A stretch of 64,000 nucleotides of DNA, from positions 610,290 to 674,289 of the forward strand of contig JACTAT010000108.1 of the NCBI GenBank assembly GCA_014526335.1. The letters run 5' to 3'. This document shows positions 1 through 10,545 of this stretch, piece after piece (position 1 is the stretch's first letter; every line of letters begins with the position of its first letter). The DNA comes from Chrysaora quinquecirrha. Taxonomy: Eukaryota; Cnidaria; Scyphozoa; Semaeostomeae; Pelagiidae. Under the pieces are notes generated by a model. The model had not been told where the DNA came from and searched no databases. It saw only the letters and a program-made list of their open reading frames with translations. The position numbers were made by a program, and so were the translations under genes.

Positions 1-1085
1 TACTCCATGTCTTGGAAATTCCGCAGCGCTCCCCAAGGCACTGTTCTGCAATTCTTCACAGCCAACCAATCTCAGAACGACCAGTTATTTGGAAAGAGAA
101 ACCTATCAAAATGAATAAAGAAAAACAGGTAACGGGAAACCAAATCCTTTCTTGATAACTAGCGTAAAATAACTTGAAAGGTCTCGGGCTTGCTCGTGGG
201 ATTCTAAATTTTACTGCCAATCCTTTCAAACTTTTCCTTCCAAAACATCGGTCAGGTACATGAATAAGTACAAATCCAAACGCTACTGGAAAAAGGTGCG
301 ATAATGCTTGTCAGTCCGAAAAGATCCAATACATTTTCAATACTTTTACCCGGTCTAAAAAGTAGATCTCAAAAAACTGAATAAGTCGGTGGAAAAAATC
401 CAATTCATAATGAAGCACATTATGGCAGTTTTTCCTCCTTTAAAGAAAAATTCGTTTATGGCATCTCTGGATAAAAAGATGTGTATTTTTCATTGCCAAT
501 CGCAAAACAGTATCGAAAAAACCTTCCTTTCATGTGGAAAATAGAAATCTACGAGCACCTTTGTCTTTGTTTTGGCTCAAGCTTTGCTCTATTTTATTTA
601 ACACAAGTTATGAAGTTATGAAGATTTTTTCCCAATTATGGCGTGAGATGTGGATCATCTGTACATACTGCATTGGTGGTAGATTGTATATCAACAATTG
701 AAAAACAACTTTGTAAGAAGAGACAAGTCGAGCAATGACATTCATTTAAAGCCTTGGCTTTACAGTAAATTGCGGTAAATCTTCTTTACGCCAGCAAAAT
801 GCATAAACCACTTTGGTTTCGTAATCCATTTAGAAATTTAAAATGTCAGTTTACCTGATGATAAAGTTACAAAAATCGAGCTTGCCTTTTCAGGGCTGCT
901 ATAATAACTCTATGTCACAATTAGCTCATTAAGCTACCAAGATTATCGGTTTATATATCTCTTCTTTTCTTGCAGTTCGGTATGCTCAGCTCCATACCCG
1001 TTACCTTGAAATTTTAAAAACACACACTGCAAAGTTTGGGAAACTGTGACGAGAGTGTCTATCTAACCTTGAAAATTCGCTCTAG
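1..1085. other. AT-rich intergenic DNA, no gene seen
   Basis: I see no conserved reading frame, tRNA or clear repeat here. It leads into the DIRS-like relic that starts near 1086 and may hold its decayed upstream part. Confidence 0.4.
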
Positions 1086-1866
1086 ACTTGGTGGAGCCAA
1101 AATCTATAGATGTTCACCATAATGATCCTTCAATCGATGATGTTCTAGGCCTTGATAGATGGCAATATGAAATACACACCGATGCCAATGAGCTCGGGTG
1201 GGGAGCTACTTTCTTCCAAGGATGTCAGTTACTCCAAAAAATGTTTGGCTGTTGGTCAGAATAAGACGGAATAGAATGTATACATTTTTCTTGAGATTCA
1301 GTCGATAAAATTTGCTTCCCGCTGAAATTACCAAAGTTTCAGATTTCTATTCATGGCGACCTGATGTCTCTGCGTAAAGAGTTATCCTTAATTAATTCTA
1401 GACATGTATTTTCTCATCAAAATCCGACTCTCTGTTTTAAAAGACACTTGTCGTTGACCTTGCTCCGTTATTACCCTTCCTTCGTGCACGGAGAAAGATT
1501 ATCTTCACACATTCGAGCATCTGCGGCTGCTTATTGAAATTTCGTCAAAACGCATTCCATCGGCTTTCTCTTAGCTTGTGCCGTCCTCGTCAACCAGTAT
1601 CTACTGACACTTTCGCACGATGGCTTTACACTGTCTTGGATGACTCTGGGATAAATGTTGGCATTTGCCGAGCCCACAGTGTCACGGGGGCTGCTGCATC
1701 TTATACTCTGCGAAATAACGTCAAGATTGATATCGTTTTACAAGCTGGAGTTTTGTCTTGTTTGCGTACTTTAACCAACACTACAATCATTAACACGTTT
1801 TTGCCACCTAGTGAACTATCAAACTCAGTAACGAAGACTCTTGATACTTTAAGGAACGATTCATGA
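1086..1866 (+). mobile_element. Relic of a DIRS-type retrotransposon (RNase H scrap plus tyrosine recombinase C-terminus)
   Basis: Near 1175-1215 a short stretch reads as an RNase H-like segment (EIHTDANELGWGATFF), similar to the TDAS-x-GWGA motif of DIRS/gypsy RNase H. After a broken 300 bp, an open frame at 1534-1866 resembles the end of a tyrosine recombinase: VSTDTFARWLYTVLDDSGI, then ICRAHSVTGAAAS, matching the usual H-S-x-R-G-A-A-A box. The box's catalytic Arg reads Thr here, and the frame before it is interrupted. RNase H followed by a tyrosine recombinase is the order found in DIRS elements. The copy is dead: no reverse transcriptase, no intact RNase H, a lost catalytic residue. A Crypton-type recombinase is the alternative, but the RNase H scrap argues for DIRS. 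Confidence 0.6.
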
Positions 1867-3720
1867 AATTATTGAACCTCTGATTCTTCTGATTCATTAA
1901 CTTGTGATTCATTGCGAAATAACGTCAAAATCGACAACGTTTTGATAACGTTTTGATTGATAACTTGTTATCTTTCCTTTCAATGTTTTTTTGTTTATTG
2001 AATTATATTTGAAAAAAACACGTTGGTAAACGATTTTGTGTGACTTTCTTTCCTTATGATGGTAATGGGAAAAACGAACTTTGAAGTCTCTTGTTAGGAT
2101 GTAGTAAGGTGTGCTGCGTACAGCGAGCCTCACTGCGAAGAGGAGGTAAGAAAGAATCCAGGTTGGAGGAGACTCGGCAAACACCGATTTGAGTCCTTCG
2201 GGCCACCTCGTCACATCGAGATCGCTGTGCGCCCATCAAACCCAAACCCCACTTGTTCCTATCCACCTCAAAGGAATATGCTTCATGGCTGTTTCTGCAA
2301 ATACAGAAGAAAACTTGGCGGTGGCGCTTTTTTATTAATTTTTTTTATTGATGGCTGTCAAGATGCAATTAAAATAGCCAGTGGGAATAAAGCTCCGTCA
2401 AGCTGGTGGTAAGCTGTGCTGCATGCAGTGATCTCGACGCCCAGTCTCTCTCCTCCAATTGAAAATTCTTAGTGGGGCCAGAATTACTCCGGCGGTAAAA
2501 TGGCAAAAGCATGATTTCACGATGGTACTCAGCATGGAAAATTGCTGATCGTGCGACGAAAAACCAAGACTTTGGAAAATTGTTAGAGGATTTTATGAAA
2601 TTTTTTCTTAATTGCATATTCAATGAATACATACCACAATACGCCAAAATTGTGCAGGAAAATCACGTTTTAAAAATAGATTTCATCTTTCTCCTGTCAC
2701 GAAATGATCTTTGGTGAGGTCTTGCTGAAAAAGAAACTCTTTATCAGCTGCGAATTAATTTTAAAGAATGATTTTTAGTTGTTTAAATCTTTTCTGAATA
2801 AATTTTGATGTTTGAAGCTCTTTTTCAAAAAACTTTCTTGCAAGAAATCAAACTGGACCATTCACAACTTTGGCATGAATCATGGTAATGCTGAAAGATC
2901 CAAGCACGAAAATTTCAAAAGCAATTGATATATCATTTTTGGCATTCAATTGCTTCATTCTTTAGAAATTTGGCTAACATATTTATTGCCTAATTTTAAA
3001 AATGAAGTTAAGGCAAAAATCAATGCAAGAATTCAATGTTTCGACTAAGTTTTTTGCAGTTTAAGCCACAAGATTTCCACTATATTTTCTTGCAATAAAT
3101 TCGTTTGGCAAAGTAGCAGCTCTATTACTTTAGATTATTAAGTTAAATTTATTTAATTATTTAATTTAATTTTTTTAACTCGAATCCCCTGCAGCATTTC
3201 CATTTTTTTTAAACTCCATCAATAATTGATATAAACATAACATTACCAGATAGTGTATATCTTTGGATGTTGGGACGCATATTCAGTCATGTTGATCGTG
3301 GGAGGTGCACAGATGACTTAAAAAGCTTCTTTTGTACATTAATGTCTTTCAATTTTCGTTCCAGCTAACAAAGAAAAAATTTCATATGTTGTGGACAGAA
3401 AAATCAATTGTACTGACATTTTAGCAGATTTTAACACAAGATGCCAAGCTTTGTAATTTTCTTAAAAGTTTATATGCTTGAATTTATCTTATTAAGAAAT
3501 TAAATAAATTGAGCAAAATATCTCTGGAACCAGAACAAAAATGATCTACCTATTATACAGAATTATACAAACATGGTTATAAGATCTGAATTGTTCTTCA
3601 TACTTAAGAACTTTATACTGAAATGTTCGTTATATGTATGTCCAAGTGATGAAAAGGACTCTGCCAGTCTACATAGTGCTTCGCTTTTGGTTTTGATTGT
3701 TACATCTTAAAGGTGGGTTG
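1867..3720. other. AT-rich intergenic DNA with a small recombinase echo
   Basis: At 1911-1945 the sequence repeats part of the recombinase relic (GCGAAATAACGTCAA occurs at about 1709 and 1915), a short local duplication. At 2095-2290 and 2400-2480 are two GC-richer patches with no recognisable coding potential. The rest is AT-rich with poly-T runs. I found no gene. Confidence 0.35.
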
Positions 3721-3721
3721 T

Positions 3722-3905
3722 TGTTGATTGGATTGTTATTCTCTTTGGTGAAAATTACGTAATGGGATAAATCTTGGGTCATTTTGTTTTGAATTGTATC
3801 ACTCAGTCTTTCAGAAGTGCCACCTACGTACCTTGCATCAAACTCGCATATTATATCTCAGGAATAACCAAACTTATTTTAAAGAAGGTAGCATTCCGTT
3901 TGGGT
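3722..3905 (-). mobile_element. Fragment resembling the GIY-YIG region of a Penelope-like element
   Basis: On the minus strand a frame reads CEFDARYVGGTSERLSD followed by I-Q-N-K. This is like the C-x-C-D-x-x-Y-V-G-x-T-S-x-R-L core of GIY-YIG endonucleases carried by Penelope-like retroelements in invertebrates. The frame upstream has stops, and no reverse transcriptase is visible. The call rests on one motif of about 25 residues, so it is tentative. Confidence 0.35.
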
Positions 3906-4538
3906 CACTGCCTATTTCAGTGTTGTCTTGGCCACACTTTGTGGTCTTAGAATTCTAGGCTCTGGTCCTTAAAATTTAAAAGTGTGGTCTGTTTTATTAT
4001 TACTATTATTTAGTAATTATTATTACTATATTAATTTTATTATTATGTCCAATGTTGACACTGAATTCTTCTCCACTCTGTTTTACCATCAATCTTTACG
4101 AAATCTTTCGTTTCCTTCCTTCGTGGTTCCATGGTCTAAGTTATATACAGATGTTTCAATGTATGGAAGCGATTGTAACAAAGTCACTATGCACGCCAAT
4201 CTCCTTGCCTTTTCTCCGCGGTTCTTCTCGACTGCTTTGTATGTTTAATTATTGTAGTGTAATCTGATTTAAAATTACTCGCAGTTTGAAATATTGTGGT
4301 GCACACGTAAAATTTGAGTTTATCCAAATATCGCATCGCATGTCTATCTAAGTATGTATCTACCTTCGTGAATGGTGAAACTGTTTTGATTAGTATTAAC
4401 GATTTAAATGTTTAGTTTATTGTATTTATTTCAAATTTATGATTCCTTCTGCTCTCAAGGCTTGGTTTTGTGTGTTGTGAGAAAGATAATCGTTTTCGTA
4501 AATCGCAATAGTAAAAATCAGTTTTCGCGAAAACAGTC

Positions 4539-5093
4539 ATGGATGAAGGATCAGCGAGGAAGAAGAAAAAGATTCCATATTATTTTTCACTCCTGAGGAA
4601 ACGTAGTAATGTTGCAAGCAATAAATCTCCCGAAGAAGAGAAAGAAAGCAGTCCTCAAACAGAAGGAAATCAACAAGACACAGACAACCTAGACACTGTG
4701 TCACTCCGAGTTTGTGGGAATGACGAAGGCCTGGCTGTGGCTAGTCCAGGACCTACACCGAAAAAGTGGCTAAAATTGACATTCCATCATGCTTTGAAAA
4801 GATCTCACAAACATAAACTGGCACAGGAAGCAAACCAGAGAGAGAAAGAGAAGAGTCGAACGTATGCAAACAGAAGAAGAAACGTGAAGTCAAGTAATAT
4901 TAACATCGGTGACACAGTGATGGTGAAGGAAACTGAACGCAGAAAGTTAACACCAAAGTTTAAGATAATTCATCTGCTATCTTCTGAACATATCATAAAA
5001 CATCTAGCATTGGTAGCCATATTAATTCATAACTACCACGAGGCCTATTGCACCTCCAATTTGCCATGGCTCAGAAATAAGGTGACTATATAG
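4539..5093 (+). CDS. ORF of 184 aa with a gypsy integrase C-terminal-like segment
   Basis: This open frame starts at ATG 4539. Residues 1-100 are low complexity and charged (KKKKIPYYFS, then an E/S/Q-rich stretch) and match nothing I know. Residues about 105-145 (REKEKSRTYANRRRN, then INIGDTVMVKETERRKLTPKF) resemble the segment after the integrase core in gypsy-like elements, where a KxYxDxRRN helix precedes the G-D-x-V-x-V SH3-like barrel. The last 40 residues are unrelated. The nearby minus-strand gypsy element (5395-7890) has the same kind of segment in the opposite orientation. It could be a fused or domesticated integrase tail, or a chance frame through a relic; no intron or promoter evidence decides it. 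Confidence 0.35.
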   Translation: MDEGSARKKKKIPYYFSLLRKRSNVASNKSPEEEKESSPQTEGNQQDTDNLDTVSLRVCGNDEGLAVASPGPTPKKWLKLTFHHALKRSHKHKLAQEANQREKEKSRTYANRRRNVKSSNINIGDTVMVKETERRKLTPKFKIIHLLSSEHIIKHLALVAILIHNYHEAYCTSNLPWLRNKVTI

Positions 5094-5218
5094 CGAAGCA
5101 ATAGGGCAGAAACGAGGGACTACAACAACACTACACAGTATCGTACTTCCCCCAGAATATCTAGATTTGTCCTTAGCTTTGTCCATAAATATTAAAGATA
5201 CTTAAGTTTCATAGTAAT

Positions 5219-5323
5219 GAGTCTTTGTCTCAACATAACTAAATATAAATAGGAGTCCTTTCTCAACATAACTAAAATATAGATTTTGAGTCCTTCTGCT
5301 CAACATAACTGAGTAAATATAAG
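5219..5323 (+). repeat. Three tandem copies of a 34-36 bp unit
   Basis: Units begin at about 5219, 5253 and 5288. Each carries GAGTC(C/T)TT followed by CTCAACATAACT and an ATAT-rich tail. They lie just beyond the 3' end of the minus-strand gypsy pol, where an untranslated region or LTR might be, but I cannot define LTR ends. Confidence 0.7.
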
Positions 5324-5394
5324 AAAACTTAAAATTAATGGTTCTTAGTCATTTGTTTTTCTTTTATCTGCCATTAAACACCAGATTCATGGTA

Positions 5395-6575
5395 CTAATT
5401 AGGTCTCGCTGTAATTCGTTTTGGATACCTTCTTGAACCCAGTTGCTCATGCTCATTTGTTTCCTCTTCAGCTACCTGCTCATGTATACCATCAACATCA
5501 TCAAAATCATCCTCTACAGAGGTGCGAGTGTCCTTTTTATAATTACCTAAATTGACCTTCTTGAAAAACGATGAATTACTTGTAATTTGTTTTCCTTCTC
5601 TGGCAGCAGTAATCATGCTCCCTTTCTTTGCACTGACTTGATAAGGCTGTGGATCATACGGACGCATCATTTTATTTTGCTGTCTTTGACGAACTAAAAC
5701 ATGATCACCTAGTTTTATATCAGACTCTGCAGCATGATTTTTGATATCTTTATAAAATTTCATTTTACTCTTTTGTACTTCATCTCGTGCTTGCAATGCC
5801 TTATCTACAATTTTGTCTGAATACTCAGGTAGCTTGTACGTACATTTCTGCCCATGAGAAGTTCAGCAGGTGTTCTCTTTGTAGCAGCATGTGGGGTTGC
5901 CCGATAATTACGAAGAAAATTAAGTAACTCACTTTCCCAAGCTTTTCCTTCACTTTGTGCAGCCTGGATTACTTTGTTCAAATTGCGCATGAATCTTCCA
6001 CATTCCGCATTAGCTTGAGGCCACGCAGTTGTTATGCGCCGGTGGGCAAAACCAAATTCTTTTGAAAAATGAGCGAATTTATGGCTATTAAACGGTGGTC
6101 CATTATCAGTTTTAACTGTTATTGGAATCCCATGAGTGCTAAAAATCTTCTCCAACTTCGGAATCACATATTTTCACTTGTTGATGATAGAAATTCAATG
6201 ACCGGGAATCTCGAAACTTCATCCATGCAAACCATAATATACTGGTTGTGATGACCAATTGGTCCTTTAAAGTCGATGGAAACTAACTGCCATGGCCCCT
6301 TTGGTAATGGACTCATCTGTAAAGGCTCTTGTTTATACTCTCTGACTGTAGCTTGAAAGGCAAGACACGACTTAAATTTTATTTTCAACAAATTTATCAA
6401 TCCCTTGAAACCAAACTTTCTCCCTAACTAACTGCTTCGTTTTTATGATGCCCAAATGTCCTTCATTGGCAATGTTGATAGCTTTCTCTCTGAGATTGTC
6501 AGGAATCACAATTCGTGTACCTCGTAAAATAAGACCATCTGATGTGACTGTCAGTTCTGATGCAACGGTTTTCAA
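5395..6575 (-). pseudogene. Gypsy integrase (zinc finger, DDE core, C-terminal barrel), frameshifted
   Basis: Three open stretches make up the integrase. 6575-6372 carries the HHCC-type N-terminal finger region (EGHLGIIKTKQLVREKVWF). 6400-6164 holds the first catalytic Asp (VSIDFKGPIG). 6167-5805 holds the second Asp (VKTDNGPPF) and the Glu (AWPQANAECGRF). 5796-5395 has the C-terminal barrel segment (KLGDHVLVRQRQQNK) and an acidic tail. The stretches are joined by frameshifts, one at 6164-6167 where the frames overlap by a few bases, plus a break near 5800. All three catalytic acids are still visible, so decay is modest. In life the enzyme inserts element DNA into the host genome. Confidence 0.9.
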
Positions 6576-6620
6576 TAACTGTAAATCTTTAAAACAGTAA
6601 TCATTATCAGCATTTTCATT

Positions 6621-7524
6621 TTAGGACCACTGTCCTGTTTGTCCTGTTTTTAAACATTGTTTTAATACCTGTAGAGTTCTATCATTTTCAGTTGCCATAA
6701 TTATCTCATTCTTGGTCATTTCATGTGGAACTGAATTTAAAGCAAGGTAATTGACATTATCTTCTACTACATGGTTGTGGGTTGTACGCTGCACAGGATG
6801 CCTGGACAGAAAATCAGCAGGATTGTTACAACCAGGCTTGTACCGAAGGGAAAAATGATATTCTTGTAAACGCATTACCCAACGTTCAATTCTGGCTGGT
6901 AATCTGCTGGTCGGATTGTTGAATAAAAATTCCAGGGGCTTATGATCAGAAACTAAAGTAAAAGGCCTACCAGATACATAGAGATGAAGTCGTTGACACG
7001 CCCAAACCAGAGCTAAGGGCTCTTTTTCAATCTGACTGTATCGAGTTTCAACATCAGACAAAAAGCGACTGGCATAAGCAACAGCATTAACTTGTAAAGA
7101 ACCATCTGCTAACTTCTCTGTTTGGCAAAGTAATGCTCCTAGCCCAACAGGGCTTGCATCAGCAATAATTTCGGTGGCTTTTGATGGGTCGAAATAAGAA
7201 ATTACTGGATTCTCGGTGATAACCTGTTTTACCTGTTCAAATGACTGTTGCTGTGCAGATGACCAGGTTCATTTTGCATTTTGCTTTTCGAGCTGTCTCA
7301 GTGGCTCTGTCATGGTGGAGTAGTTAGGAATGAATCTGGAAAGGTAGTTGGATTTCTGATTTCTGATAAACTGCAGTGCTTTTTTCTTTACTCGCAGAAA
7401 TGCCATCTGCGGATAAATGATAACCAAAGAAATCAAAGTTCTTCTTGTTAAATAGACACTTGCTCAAATTGGTTGTAACCTTCTGCAGAGTGAAATGTGG
7501 CTTGAGCTGTTTGAAAGTCTCCAT
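6621..7524 (-). pseudogene. Gypsy RNase H and the tail of reverse transcriptase, with stops
   Basis: RNase H is clear at about 7200-6621: an IADASPVGLGALL first-Asp motif, RYSQIEKEPLALVWA with the catalytic Glu, and TLVSDHKPLEF with the next Asp. Upstream, about 7330-7250 reads as the connection region (FIPNYSTMTEPLRQLE), with an in-frame TGA near 7272 where Trp is expected. At 7524-7324 is the end of the reverse transcriptase thumb (SKCLFNKKNFDFFGYHLSADG), followed by a frameshift. The fingers and palm, including the YxDD motif, are absent: the thumb piece abuts the protease directly at about 7525. Confidence 0.9.
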
Positions 7525-7890
7525 ATCTCATATATTTACACTTGCACCCTAGTCAATGAGCATACAGATTTTTGATTTCCCAATGGTGACACAAACTTCA
7601 GGTCTTTGCCTTCTGGATGCATTAGGTTGGCTGTGAGCAGTATGAATAAACTCTCTTCATCTGAAGCATGGTTGTGAAGTAGAGTGGGTTGTGGAGAAAT
7701 CCAACAACCGAATTTGTGGCTTGTCTGGACCTTTTGTAATAAATGCTGAATCTTTGATGGCTAATGCTTTGCTGACTTTACTAGGATGGTTAATGCTCCA
7801 CATTTGTTACATTGTTTACCTTTTGCAGGACATTCTTTGCCATAAGGGTGTGGATAGAAATCACCACATTTGAAACAGCTTTTCCTTGGC
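7525..7890 (-). pseudogene. Gypsy gag zinc knuckle and aspartic protease, broken
   Basis: Near 7885-7790 a CFKCGDFYPHPYGKECPAKG segment with a following CNKCG is a pair of gag-type zinc knuckles. At about 7605-7531 the retropepsin active site is visible as VTIGKSKICMLID, then a TAG stop where the catalytic D-T/S-G needs Thr or Ser, then GASVNI. The protease would therefore end inside its own active site. The sequence jumps straight from here to the reverse transcriptase thumb. Confidence 0.85.
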
Positions 7891-8006
7891 ATCTCTGAGG
7901 CAGTTCTATGCAATTGGTTAGATCTTCGGAATCAGCGGAGTGTTACTCAGTACATGAACCATTTCATTGAGGGTTTTCCGTTTAACTTGTAATACAAAGT
8001 CTCTAT

Positions 8007-8348
8007 ATGGTAACAATTACATGGTACTTCTTGACTGATGTCATTTATAGTATTTCTTTGCTGTATACTAAGTGTTCTAGCGTAATGGGGGCGATAACTC
8101 CATATTTTGCTGTTTTTCTAGCCTCTATACTATTCTTAAGGCAAATAATATACAATAAAAATCAAGCAACTACTAAGCGACTTTTGCTACTAAAACGTGG
8201 CCATATGGAATTTCTAGATCTATTTTTTCCTAATATTTCATCCCGCCCTAAATATCTCCAACTGTGTTCTGATAAATTGTATTCTTATAAAAATAATCTA
8301 CACATGAATCCGTTCTTCAAATATCCCCAGCAAATTTTTCAAACTTAA
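8007..8348 (+). CDS. Unrecognised 113-aa ORF with one hydrophobic segment
   Basis: The frame opens with MVTITWYFLTDVIYSISLLY and has a likely membrane segment at residues about 28-47 (AITPYFAVFLASILFLRQII), then a basic, aromatic-rich tail. I recognise no family. It lies between the gypsy relic and the OB-fold relic, in AT-rich DNA where such frames can arise by chance. Confidence 0.15.
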   Translation: MVTITWYFLTDVIYSISLLYTKCSSVMGAITPYFAVFLASILFLRQIIYNKNQATTKRLLLLKRGHMEFLDLFFPNISSRPKYLQLCSDKLYSYKNNLHMNPFFKYPQQIFQT

Positions 8349-8462
8349 TCAAGTTTCGATTTTTTAGTTAGGTGTCAACAAACTTCAGAAATACCTTCTA
8401 ATGATACAACAAACCAATATCAACAATTTACTCATTCTATCTATATATTTTTTTAGATTACT

Positions 8463-9436
8463 CGGGATACATAACGCGTATAACAGACGACCAAACCAGT
8501 TCTTCTGGAAACATCTACTTTGATGTTCACCTAAAAATTCCTGCCAAAGACCAAGTCACTATCAGAGTGTTGCTAAAAAACAAGAAACAATGTAGATCAT
8601 ATTTTGAAGAATGTCACCGCAAGGTTGATGCCGTCACCTGCACAAAAATTGCATCCGGGAGAGATCAGGTCCACTTCTTCAACATTACAAAGGGCAGTCA
8701 GATTACTAAATCCACATCCGAACTCAATTTTAAAATCAGTGATCATGCTCAAACCACAGTCCCAGAAATTAAAAAAAGGAATCAGGCCTGTACACTGTTA
8801 GAGACCAACTCAGATGGGTCGCAGACAAGCGCAATGTAAAGAGGGAGCCCGAAACCACATCTCCATCACAACTTGAGGAAAAGTTCGTACGCGAGGCAAT
8901 CTTCCTCGATCCAACAGGTGACAATCATGTCACTGTGGAACGAACAAATTCACTTAGTAAAAGAACATACCTCCTACACCATTACGCAGGTTGCGCTGAA
9001 ACAATTTCAGCACACAGCAAAGTTATCAGGGACAAGAATGTCCGATTTCCAGCCCCTGGATACTGAACAAACATTGAACTGGGCCAATGTTGACGTAGAA
9101 AGTTATGTGCAACAGCACCAAATTACAAACGCGAACCAACTCTGTTGTCCTCAAATGCTTTCCTCAATGCTGACAATTTTTCAAACTTGCATCAATCCAG
9201 CTTGTAACGATAAAATTTTATCCTCTAGAGCAGAGAAGTTCGTAACGTGTGCCTCGTGCCATCGTCGCATGCTTGTGTCCAGGTGTCCATGGGCACTTAC
9301 GTGTGAATTACATTTAGAAAAGGCTGGTGACTCATTTACCCTCACAGCGTCATTAGATATCCTCAAGAAGTTCTTTGAGGAAGATGTTTTGCCATTTACA
9401 AAGACACTCCCTCCACTCTGGAGGACAAAGTATTAG
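8463..9436 (+). pseudogene. RPA-like OB-fold / zinc-ribbon protein, frameshifted; probably transposon-borne
   Basis: Two open stretches (8463-8839 and 8873-9436) and an out-of-frame bridge form a protein with single-stranded-DNA-binding features. The first part reads GYITRITDDQTSSSGNIYFD and FFNITKGSQI, like the strands of an OB-fold. The bridge reads REAIFLDPTGDN-HVTV and the next frame continues WNEQIHLVKEHTSYTI, the D-x-x-G/W-N pattern of RPA70 DNA-binding domains. The end has CINPACND, 14 residues, then CASC and CELHLE, like the zinc ribbon of RPA1's last domain. At least two frameshifts make it non-functional as it stands. Replication factor A is single-copy and spliced, so this intronless copy is more likely a transposon-encoded RPA-like protein (some Helitrons carry one) or a processed relative. 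No helicase or Rep domain is in view. Confidence 0.5.
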
Positions 9437-9462
9437 AGCTGGAGAATGTAGACTTTACCTAA

Positions 9463-9678
9463 AATCTTGGACATAAATTACTGGAATTCTGATGGACCTT
9501 TCCAGTGCCCCCTTCCCCCAAGATCAATGTTGTTATTGACTTTGAATTTAAGGCTTGATGAGAGCAGGCGCATTCTCGCTGAAATCTTACAATAGAGCAA
9601 CATTGATTGGTGGGGGAGGGGGGCAATGGAATAATAACATTGATCACAAACAGTCCGGATATATTTTGTCCAAGATTG
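9463..9678. mobile_element. Short inverted-repeat element (MITE-like)
   Basis: The ends AATCTTGGAC (9463-9472) and GTCCAAGATT (9669-9678) are inverted copies. A second inner pair, CCCCCTTCCCCCAAGATCAATG (about 9508-9529) against CATTGATTGGTGGGGGAGGGG (about 9601-9621), also faces inward. The whole 216 bp could fold back on itself. It holds no coding frame. Confidence 0.55.
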
Positions 9679-9920
9679 TACAACAACAAAGGCGTAATTA
9701 CTGACATGTCTCACCACATCTCAATCAAAAAAGAATCCTCAGAATCAATCAAATAATTATTGTATAATATTTTGTAATTCACTGTATTACTTATTGCAAA
9801 TTCTTCCTATTCTATTTAATAATTTGCATAAATCTATTTTCATTTGAAAGAATTTTTCACGCAAATGTAGCTTTCAATAGATCATTTTGTTAACAGTTCA
9901 TTGAATCTTGTATTCTGTCC

Positions 9921-10111
9921 ATTCAGTTCTTTCGGATTGGTGCATTTCGAGCCGCATCTGGGTATAAATTCCGCCTTAATCTATTTTTTCGGTCTGTTTC
10001 TGACGTTCATACTCTGAGGAGTGTCAGACGAAAAAAGCTTTTAAGTATTCCCGAAAATGTTTCCGCCATTCATTGCAATTTTGAACTTTTGTACAACTCA
10101 AACACTATTTA
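9921..10111 (+). repeat. Dispersed promoter-like repeat, copy 1
   Basis: The unit has, in order, GGATTGGTGC (an inverted CCAAT box), GGGTATAAATTCCGCC (TATA-like) about 25 bp later, CGGTCTGTTTCTGACG, the hairpin ACTCTGAGGAGT flanked by CTGAC/GTCAG, and an ATG context followed by a short hydrophobic frame (MFPPFIAILNFCTTQ). Other copies are at 11731-11818, 25710-25850 (-), 44616-44759 (-), 44920-45118 and 63141-63363. It looks like the promoter and 5' end of a transcribed unit spread as a repeat. Confidence 0.75.
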
Positions 10112-10545
10112 TTTGCTCCTTCCACGGACGTGAAAGAATTTGCACCGATCTACTTTTTATATGATTCTGACTTTTATAAGCATTGTACACCAATCCTTCG
10201 CACATTGTGACAGCATTGCTATGTTTTCCTTCCTATTTTGACTCAAAAAAGATATTTCTGTGCTTAATTGCTCTTCTTTGTGTCCGTGGCCTCCAGTTCA
10301 AATCAATCGCTTGCTATAATAAAATAAATATGATGTTACAGCATAATATCAACCTGAATTTTCAGGAGAATTGTGAAACTTAGCCTACCATAACTGTGTG
10401 GAATATCTTGTGATTTAAAATCGATTACAGTTTTCAACAGCAAGGCCTGTTATTTCTCTTTTTCGATTAAATATCCGTTTTTGATCCGACCCCATGTAAA
10501 CGCAAACACGTTTGGATCTGATCCCGTGTAAACACCCCGCAAAAA
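10112..10545. other. AT-rich spacer with a GTAAAC motif pair
   Basis: No gene is seen. At about 10490-10545 the motif GATCCGACCCCATGTAAACG is followed by GATCTGATCCCGTGTAAAC, resembling the GTAAAC-rich repeat at 60140-60730. Confidence 0.3.

Larger units (their letters stand above)
5395..7890 (-). mobile_element. Degenerate, internally deleted gypsy-type LTR retrotransposon (gag zinc knuckle to integrase)
   Basis: Read on the minus strand, the order is gag zinc knuckle, aspartic protease, end of reverse transcriptase, RNase H, integrase zinc finger, integrase core, integrase C-terminal barrel: the order of Ty3/gypsy elements. The reading frame is broken many times and the catalytic palm of the reverse transcriptase is gone. 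I could not identify paired LTRs. This copy cannot move by itself. The parts are listed separately. Confidence 0.9.

Noticed and set aside
2054..2412. Several overlapping short ORFs around 2.0-2.4 kb
   Set aside because: No family match, no splice signals, frames overlap on both strands.
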